Of a stretch of DNA of 8,821 nt, positions 5,464 to 8,821 are shown one piece after another. This DNA is from an uncultured Methanomethylovorans sp. Its GTDB lineage: Archaea; Halobacteriota; Methanosarcinia; Methanosarcinales; Methanosarcinaceae. The stretch's first letter is position 1. Each line of letters begins with the position of its first letter. The stretch covers positions 1 through 8,821 of the forward strand of contig CALBTS010000697.1 in assembly GCA_937968035.1 (NCBI GenBank), written 5' to 3'. The notes beneath the pieces were generated by a model that saw nothing but the letters and a program-made list of their open reading frames with translations, was not told the DNA's origin and ran no database searches. The position numbers and the translations under genes are program-made.

Positions 5464-5619
5464 TACACCCCTTATAACCCCACCCCACATAAGGGGGGGC
5501 ATATGATGTTAGGCTTGCCTAAATTTTTTTTCTTTTTTTTATTTATTATTATTTTTTTATATATAAAATCTCTTTTAAAGACCACACCTAACTTTTAAAA
5601 TTGAGCGTTAAGGGGTGTA
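5464..5619. repeat. Nested inverted repeats around a T/A-rich core
   Basis: The outer arms TACACCCCTTA (5464-5474) and TAAGGGGTGTA (5609-5619) are perfect 11-bp complements. Inner arms GTTAGG (5508-5513) and CCTAAC (5587-5592) nest inside. The left arm can alternatively pair locally: CCCCTTAT (5468-5475) with ATAAGGGG (5489-5496). The centre (5521-5570) is almost pure T and A. Competing pairings around an easily melted core fit a replication origin or a cruciform regulatory site. It lies just before the G-poor promoter region of the next operon. Confidence 0.55.
5509..5531 (+). terminator. Terminator-like hairpin with a T-tract
   Basis: TTAGG (5509-5513) and CCTAA (5518-5522) flank a CTTG loop and are followed by A and eight T's, then more T's. 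The stem is only 5 bp. It looks like a weak rightward terminator isolating the next operon, or part of the nested repeat. Confidence 0.45.
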
Positions 5620-5746
5620 TTAATTTAATACAAAACAAAACAACAACAAAATTTTCACCTTTCTTCCATGCAATAAACATACCAAACAACCAAATTTCTT
5701 TTAACACCCTGAAAACACAACGAAAACAACAAAAAATAAAATACAC

Positions 5747-5776
5747 TTGACAACACCCCACACAATAAACTATAAT
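5747..5776 (+). promoter_or_regulatory. Consensus sigma70-type promoter for the small-gene operon
   Basis: TTGACA (5747-5752), an 18-nt spacer and TATAAT (5771-5776): both hexamers are perfect. Transcription would begin near 5783 and give a leader of about 36 nt before the 117-aa gene. The surroundings (5631-5818) contain only 7 G in 188 nt, so the leader RNA should be almost unstructured. Confidence 0.85.
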
Positions 5777-5818
5777 ACACCCAACTAAACAAATACACAA
5801 ACAACAAGGAATCGCAAC

Positions 5819-6172
5819 ATGCACACAACATACAACACAAACCAAACAATCTTTGGACAACAAACAGTTATTAATTTAAGTGAAACATTGCTTTTTACCC
5901 AACAATGTAAAACAGACCATGAAGCGGAACAGCTTTTTTATTTTGGCGGTACGTTTAATTGTTATATAAATGATAACTACTATGAAATAAAAGCACCAGT
6001 CTGCTTCGCACAACAAAATGAAAAAATTACTTTAGCTTGGTTCGATAAAGCAAAAGAAAAATTTAACCACATTGAAATTATTGTTGACAGAGAAAAAGTA
6101 CATAAGCATAACATTTTAGCTCAAATTGATCTAACACACTTTATAAAATTATTAAAGAAAGGAAAAAATTAA
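5819..6172 (+). CDS. Hypothetical protein, 117 aa, first gene of the small-gene operon
   Basis: No family is recognised. The start is supported by AAGGA (5806-5810) 8 nt upstream and by the consensus promoter at 5747. The product is predicted to be mixed strand and helix: an N-terminal Thr/Asn/Gln-rich stretch, a strand-rich middle (about 36-75, with FYFGG-like aromatic residues, YINDNYYEIKAPVCF), a strand NHIEIIVD (83-90), and a basic helical tail ending KLLKKGKN. No signal peptide or membrane segment is seen. Its stop overlaps the next start by one base (TAATG at 6170-6174), so the two are translationally coupled. Confidence 0.8.
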   Translation: MHTTYNTNQTIFGQQTVINLSETLLFTQQCKTDHEAEQLFYFGGTFNCYINDNYYEIKAPVCFAQQNEKITLAWFDKAKEKFNHIEIIVDREKVHKHNILAQIDLTHFIKLLKKGKN

Positions 6173-6720
6173 TGGGCACCAGAGCAACGATAAAACGAAA
6201 CGAGAAACGAAAAAACCCAGCCAAAAAGGCAAACTCAATTCCGATAGCATTCAGAGTAACGCCGTTCGTACTCGGTAGGGCATTAGATGGCCTATGGAGT
6301 TACAATGGAAACTTTGAACCAGAAAAACTAAACCAATTAGTTAAAGATGTTTTTTACATTGGACTGAATAATATAACGGAACATCTTAGAAATGGTATCA
6401 TATCCGATGAAGCAAAAGCGACATTGGTTTCATTGAGTGATCAAATCCATTTAGACGCCTTAAACGATTTAACCACCAGAACAATTAACGTCGATAGTGT
6501 TAGAAACACAAATCCAAACAACTGTGACAAAAACCTATTTGAGCAACAAGTAAGTGCAATAATAGATGATAGAAAATATAACAGCAAATACTATACAACA
6601 AGCGAAAATCAAAAACATAATGATGATACCACAGACGACAAACAGAAACAATTTAAAGAACAAATAGAAAAAGAAAATGAAGAATTTATGAAACGATTAA
6701 AAGCTGGAGAAATAGAATAA
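6172..6720 (+). CDS. Hypothetical basic protein, 182 aa, possible ribbon-helix-helix DNA binder
   Basis: The N-terminus (1-22) is strongly basic (KRNEKRKNPAKKA). It is followed by a strand-like segment SIPIAFRVTP (22-31), a helix, a short loop, and a second helix EKLNQLVKDVFYIGLNNITE (51-70). Strand-TP-helix-helix is the usual order in ribbon-helix-helix regulators, but I cannot confirm the fold. The C-terminal half is low-complexity and charged: an Asn/Asp-rich linker (133-158) and a Lys/Glu helix (160-182) likely to form a coiled coil. AAAGGA precedes the start, which overlaps the upstream stop by one base. If it does bind DNA it could be the operon's own regulator; this is inference. Confidence 0.78.
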   Translation: MGTRATIKRNEKRKNPAKKANSIPIAFRVTPFVLGRALDGLWSYNGNFEPEKLNQLVKDVFYIGLNNITEHLRNGIISDEAKATLVSLSDQIHLDALNDLTTRTINVDSVRNTNPNNCDKNLFEQQVSAIIDDRKYNSKYYTTSENQKHNDDTTDDKQKQFKEQIEKENEEFMKRLKAGEIE

Positions 6721-6721
6721 A

Positions 6722-6901
6722 ATGACAGAAAACATAAAAAATAAAGAATTTATAAGTCCACATTTAAATAAAATAAAAGAGCTACAAAAAAAGGAAAGAA
6801 TTGGTTTAAAGACTTATGCTATTTTTGACCATACACCAGAAGGCCTGGTGGATCTGGAAGACCTGGACGACTGGATTAAAGAAATAACAAACAAAGATTA
6901 A
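6722..6901 (+). CDS. Hypothetical small protein, 59 aa
   Basis: ATG 6722 to TAA 6901, beginning one base after the upstream stop, gives MTENIKNKEFISPHLNKIKE, a basic helix (KKERIGLKTYAIFDH) and an acidic end (LVDLEDLDDWIKEITNKD). The AAAAGCTGGAGA just upstream, inside the preceding gene, can serve as its ribosome binding site. The tight spacing implies translation coupled to the 182-aa gene. The stop merges with the repeated leader of the following gene. No family is recognised; the charge split (basic front, acidic back) is the main visible property. Confidence 0.7.
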   Translation: MTENIKNKEFISPHLNKIKELQKKERIGLKTYAIFDHTPEGLVDLEDLDDWIKEITNKD

Positions 6902-6913
6902 CTAAAAGGATTA
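6898..6913 (+). repeat. Translation-leader repeat TTAACTAAAAGGATTA, copy 1
   Basis: A 16-bp sequence repeated exactly at 7520-7535. It includes the ribosome binding site (AAAAGGA) of the 80-aa gene and lies over the stop of the 59-aa gene. Shorter forms (AAAGGATTAGAAA) precede the gene at 7176. Confidence 0.75.
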
Positions 6914-6918
6914 GAAAC

Positions 6919-7161
6919 ATGGAAAACTTTTACAAAGCAATTAATTTGGCTGCAAAAATCAGAGAAGAGTCATACGATAATGAAAAAGCATCCAAAGCGG
7001 AGTTCACGGATTACAATAAGTTTTATCAGAAAACACTTGTGACTGCTTGTAAACAAGCAGCAGAAAAGATGAATCTTGACGATAGACAACAAGATTTAAT
7101 TTATCTCTTGTTAAAAACGGCATGGAACGATACATTAGCAATAACGGAAAAATTTAAATGA
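6919..7161 (+). CDS. Hypothetical helical protein, 80 aa
   Basis: No family is recognised. The start follows AAAAGGATTAGAAAC, with the AGGA core 9 nt before the ATG. The protein is predicted to be almost all helix: residues 1-20 (FYKAINLAAKIREES), then a charged stretch, then two helices around VTACKQAAEKMNLDD and QQDLIYLLLKTAWNDTLAI. Hydrophobic spacing suggests a small helical bundle, cytoplasmic. Its stop overlaps a possible upstream ATG of the next frame (ATGA at 7158-7161), so the two genes are coupled. Confidence 0.77.
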   Translation: MENFYKAINLAAKIREESYDNEKASKAEFTDYNKFYQKTLVTACKQAAEKMNLDDRQQDLIYLLLKTAWNDTLAITEKFK

Positions 7162-7175
7162 AAGGATTAGAAATT

Positions 7176-7430
7176 ATGAGTTTTAATAATTATCTTAATG
7201 AACAGACAAAAACAAAAGAAAAATATGCAGATCTTTTTGAAGTAAAACTATTAGAATTAAACATAACAATACCAGAAAAAGCTTTAAAAATTGCCTCTTT
7301 AGTTAATGAAGAATATCAGTTAAGAGGAGGTTTTTGGGGACCTGATTTAAAATCATCCAAAGAAGTTACAGAGAGAATAGAAAAAATAAAACAGATTAGA
7401 CAAGAAATAACAGATCTTACTACAGGTTAA
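7176..7430 (+). CDS. Hypothetical helical protein, 84 aa
   Basis: The frame opens at ATG 7158, but I choose ATG 7176. AAAGGATTAGAAATT directly before it matches the leader used by the upstream gene, whereas 7158 has no ribosome binding site and would translate that leader. The 84-aa product begins MSFNNYLNEQTKTKEKYADL. It has a Gly/Trp turn (RGGFWGPDL, about 50-58) and ends in a Lys/Glu-rich helix (KEVTERIEKIKQIRQEI). No membrane or signal segment is seen and no family is recognised. It is followed six bases later by the second copy of the pseudoknot element. Confidence 0.75.
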   Translation: MSFNNYLNEQTKTKEKYADLFEVKLLELNITIPEKALKIASLVNEEYQLRGGFWGPDLKSSKEVTERIEKIKQIRQEITDLTTG

Positions 7431-7435
7431 CCAAA

Positions 7436-7502
7436 TGACCTGGGCAAGTCATTAAAAGGCCTATTCTGATAATCAAATGAGAGCAAAAGCTTGAAAACAG
7501 AA
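7436..7502 (+). ncRNA. Second copy of the pseudoknot element, without hammerhead catalytic core
   Basis: TGAC (7436-7439) / GTCA (7448-7451) forms a hairpin with loop CTGGGCAA. The loop bases TGGGC (7441-7445) pair with GCCTA (7459-7463), one G-U. An outer stem TTCTG (7464-7468) / CAGAA (7498-7502) encloses GAGC-AAAA-GCTT (7481-7492) followed by GAAA. This aligns with 3616-3703 (GACCTGG, CAAGTC, CTGATA, ATGAG, GCAAAAGC, GAAA, ACAG). The 18-nt stem I hairpin is absent, and the catalytic CTGATGA is CAAATGA, losing the U4 and G5 core bases. It is therefore predicted not to cleave. It lies between the 84-aa gene and the 44-aa secreted peptide. Confidence 0.7.
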
Positions 7503-7519
7503 AAAACATAAAACGTAAC

Positions 7520-7535
7520 TTAACTAAAAGGATTA
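7520..7535 (+). repeat. Translation-leader repeat TTAACTAAAAGGATTA, copy 2
   Basis: Exact copy of 6898-6913. Here the ATG that would follow in the parent layout is ATT, and the 44-aa gene starts a few bases further on (7549). The leader has therefore been copied with its gene or re-used after rearrangement. Confidence 0.75.
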
Positions 7536-7548
7536 AAAAACATTAAAA

Positions 7549-7683
7549 ATGAAAATCAAAATCGCCATAGCAACAATAGCAATATTATTAACAGCATATG
7601 GATTTTGTTTTGCCCCAAACAATAACTTACCTCCAGGACTGAAAAGTTATGAAATAGCTGATTTGACCATTTTAAAAGATTAA
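7549..7683 (+). CDS. Small exported or membrane-anchored peptide, 44 aa
   Basis: ATG 7549 to TAA 7683. The N-terminus is a clear export signal: basic MKIKI, then a hydrophobic core of about 12 residues (AIATIAILLTAY), then GFCFA with a small residue at the end. Cleavage after about residue 22 would leave a 22-residue peptide starting PNNNLPPGL. No proper lipobox is present (the residue before Cys is Phe). Alternatively the segment stays as a membrane anchor. The ribosome binding site AAAAGGA is unusually far (about 16 nt) from the ATG. A phage-encoded peptide sent to the envelope could act in superinfection exclusion or lysis control, but nothing specific shows this. Confidence 0.62.
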   Translation: MKIKIAIATIAILLTAYGFCFAPNNNLPPGLKSYEIADLTILKD

Positions 7684-7704
7684 AAAACTTAAAAGGATAA
7701 AATA

Positions 7705-7926
7705 ATGAGATATATTCAATATTTCGAAACTCATAACAACAAACTCGTCGAAGCATGCGGTGATCGGGCGATAGTTATTATTGATGGCAGATATCGTATC
7801 TCACGTTGTCACGAAGAGGCAATAGAAATGAATGGATTTCGTAGACCTAAGTATGACGCTTACCAAATCTGGGAAGGAGCGTCATTACTTAGATCAAAAC
7901 CAGTAACAGACATATTTAAACTTTAA
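7705..7926 (+). CDS. Hypothetical protein, 73 aa
   Basis: No family is recognised. AAAAGGA lies 7 nt before the ATG at 7705. The product starts MRYIQYFETHNNKLVEACGD and has a short strand pair (RAIVIIDGRYRISRC, about 21-35), then a helix (HEEAIEMNGF), and a basic C-terminal half (RRPKYDAYQIWEGASLLRSK). The compact strand-helix layout with aromatic and basic residues could bind nucleic acid; that is only a guess. Its leader resembles that of the 8-codon frame at 3571. Confidence 0.75.
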   Translation: MRYIQYFETHNNKLVEACGDRAIVIIDGRYRISRCHEEAIEMNGFRRPKYDAYQIWEGASLLRSKPVTDIFKL

Positions 7927-7975
7927 AAACTTTTAACCAGATCGCTAAAAGAAAATCAATCAAAAGGACACCATA

Positions 7976-8197
7976 ATGACATTCGATCCAAACAAAAGCA
8001 AAAAACTATACCAAAACGGTATAAGTAACAGAAAAAACAAACAAATAAACCAAAAACCATTAGACGAATGGCCAATTTTAGACCCATTTGGCAACCTAAT
8101 CGGGTTCATTAAACTTGAATCTGACGTTGATTTACCAAACGAAATCTGGATCAGAGACAAAAAATATAAACTAAGCGAAAAAATAACCAAAGATTAA
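7976..8197 (+). CDS. Hypothetical protein, 73 aa
   Basis: No family is recognised. AAAAGGA lies 8 nt before the ATG at 7976. The first 35 residues are basic and Asn/Gln-rich (DPNKSKKLYQNGISNRKNKQ) and probably flexible. The rest is strand-like with conserved-looking turns: WPILDPFGNLIGFIKLES, DVDLPNEIWIRDKKYKL. The pattern suggests a small beta domain. It is the last gene of the operon begun at 5747, and a stable hairpin follows its stop. No membrane or signal segment is seen. Confidence 0.75.
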   Translation: MTFDPNKSKKLYQNGISNRKNKQINQKPLDEWPILDPFGNLIGFIKLESDVDLPNEIWIRDKKYKLSEKITKD

Positions 8198-8212
8198 AGT
8201 TTTTTGCCCTGA

Positions 8213-8253
8213 GTCTGGAAATAGAAAAAAACATTCTTTATCTTTTTCCAGAT
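8213..8253 (+). terminator. Hairpin at the end of the small-gene operon, possible terminator
   Basis: GTCTGGAAA (8213-8221) pairs with TTTCCAGAT (8245-8253) over nine positions (one G-U) with a 23-nt loop, 16 nt after the last stop. A T-run lies inside the 3' arm but none follows it, so termination may be weak or rho-assisted. It could equally serve as a 3'-end stabiliser. Confidence 0.45.
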
Positions 8254-8290
8254 TCACACAAAGAACTTTAACCAAATTAAATTTTTTCCC

Positions 8291-8319
8291 TTGACAACCC
8301 GTTTAAACCATGATAAACA
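8291..8319 (+). promoter_or_regulatory. Candidate promoter for the coiled-coil gene
   Basis: TTGACA (8291-8296) is perfect. After 17 nt, TAAACA (8314-8319) is a poor -10 (3 of 6). Transcription would begin near 8326, leaving a long A/T-rich leader of about 155 nt before the gene at 8483. A weak -10 beside a perfect -35 could mean activator dependence. Confidence 0.45.
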
Positions 8320-8426
8320 AACAGAAACGATCAACGAAACCGATTGAATCAAGTGAAAAAAACAAAAAAAGTTAAAAAAAGGTTTAATTTTTTATTTTTA
8401 ATCAATTTTGTTCAAACACTGAAATA

Positions 8427-8454
8427 AACATATTAAAACAGATTAACATATTAA
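8427..8454. repeat. Direct repeat AACATATTAA, two copies 18 bp apart
   Basis: AACATATTAA occurs at 8427-8436 and 8445-8454, in the leader of the coiled-coil gene, about 30 bp before its start. Possible protein binding sites; AT-rich chance repeats cannot be excluded. Confidence 0.3.
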
Positions 8455-8482
8455 CCCTCTAAAATAAAAAAGGATAATTAAA

Positions 8483-8776
8483 ATGGAACAATCCGCTCTT
8501 GATGCTCTAAAAACCAAACGAGATCAAACACTAAACATTGTCAAAGCTAAAGCTAAAGAACTTAGCTATTATCGTGATCATGGAATGTATCTTGAGGCCC
8601 AGCTCCGTAAAGTCCAAAAGCGTTACGAGCTTTTAGATCGTAAAATTTTTGAAATGGAACACTCAGAACGAATCAAAGCTGAAATGATAATCGCTTCAAA
8701 GAAACCTAAGCCAAAAACACCAAAAGCAAAACTAAAAACCAAAATTGACACCATTTTATCCAATATGTCTGAAGAT
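8483..8776 (+). CDS. Coiled-coil protein with basic linker, C-terminus missing
   Basis: 98 codons are visible before the adapter; the 3' end is cut off. AAAAAAGGA lies 9 nt before ATG 8483. Residues 1-68 form a long charged helix with coiled-coil character (ALDALKTKRDQTLNIVKAKA, then LEAQLRKVQKRYELLDRKIF). A Lys/Pro linker (about 74-86: KKPKPKTPKAKLK) leads to another helix (KIDTILSNMS). No signal peptide or membrane segment is seen. No family is recognised; coiled coil plus basic linker could be a structural, scaffold or DNA-associated protein. It has its own candidate promoter and a gap from the previous operon, so it is probably a separate unit. Confidence 0.75.
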
Positions 8777-8821
8777 AGATCGGAAGAGCACACGTCTGAA
8801 CTCCAGTCACCGAATACGATC
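8777..8821. other. Illumina sequencing adapter (not biological)
   Basis: Begins AGATCGGAAGAGCACACGTC and is the exact reverse complement of bases 1-45, including the index. The phage insert ends at 8776, inside the coiled-coil gene. Confidence 0.98.

Noticed and set aside
5588..5863. Cysteine- and valine-rich leftward open frame of 91 codons (and an overlapping one of 64)
   Set aside because: It is the reverse reading of a G-poor A/C-rich stretch that carries a perfect rightward promoter and the start of a real gene. It has no ribosome binding site and an unnatural composition.
7158..7430. Start of the 84-aa gene at 7158 (90 aa)
   Set aside because: It would translate the conserved AAAGGATTAGAAA leader; ATG 7176 has that leader as its ribosome binding site.
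1..8821. Terminal inverted repeats of a linear phage genome
   Set aside because: They are exact Illumina adapter sequence including an index.

Overview
The insert (46..8776) is a fragment of a tailed double-stranded DNA bacteriophage (Caudoviricetes) or a prophage of one. The evidence is a leftward cassette of small terminase, large terminase and P22-like portal protein, next to a rightward block of very small, unrecognised, AT-rich genes. Both extreme ends (1..45 and 8777..8821) are one Illumina index adapter in opposite orientations. The piece is therefore an amplified library molecule and not a complete genome, and the genes at both edges are cut. Promoters look sigma70-like (TTGACA with TATAAT or TAAGAT, 17-18 bp spacers). 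Most genes carry an AAAAGGA or AAGGAG ribosome binding site. I see no tRNA, CRISPR array or integrase, and the host cannot be named.

Layout. 46..2791 (- strand): portal (partial), TerL and TerS, read from a promoter at 2887..2915. 2792..3733: divergent control region with a long non-coding block, three candidate rightward promoters, an 8-codon reading frame, and an RNA element in which a pseudoknot is followed by a complete type III hammerhead ribozyme just before a 165-aa gene. 3734..4889: three small rightward genes separated by two related GTGCCA hairpins and closed by a rho-independent terminator. 4890..5746: about 850 bp without genes, holding short repeats, a nested inverted repeat around a T-rich core, and then a G-poor stretch. 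5747..8253: a consensus promoter followed by eight small genes in tight tandem, several with the same AAAAGGATTA translation leader. A second copy of the pseudoknot element lies between two of them. 8254..8776: another promoter and the start of a coiled-coil gene.

How the parts work together. Packaging genes are read leftward as a late-type operon: TerS recognises DNA, TerL cuts and translocates it, and the portal is the channel. The rightward small genes resemble an early or host-takeover region. The main point of interest is RNA-level control there. The hammerhead is predicted to cut the leader of the 165-aa gene. Its homologue near 7436..7502 keeps the pseudoknot, with compensatory changes, but has lost stem I and key catalytic bases. 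This suggests a phage leader-RNA family that exists in ribozyme and non-ribozyme forms.
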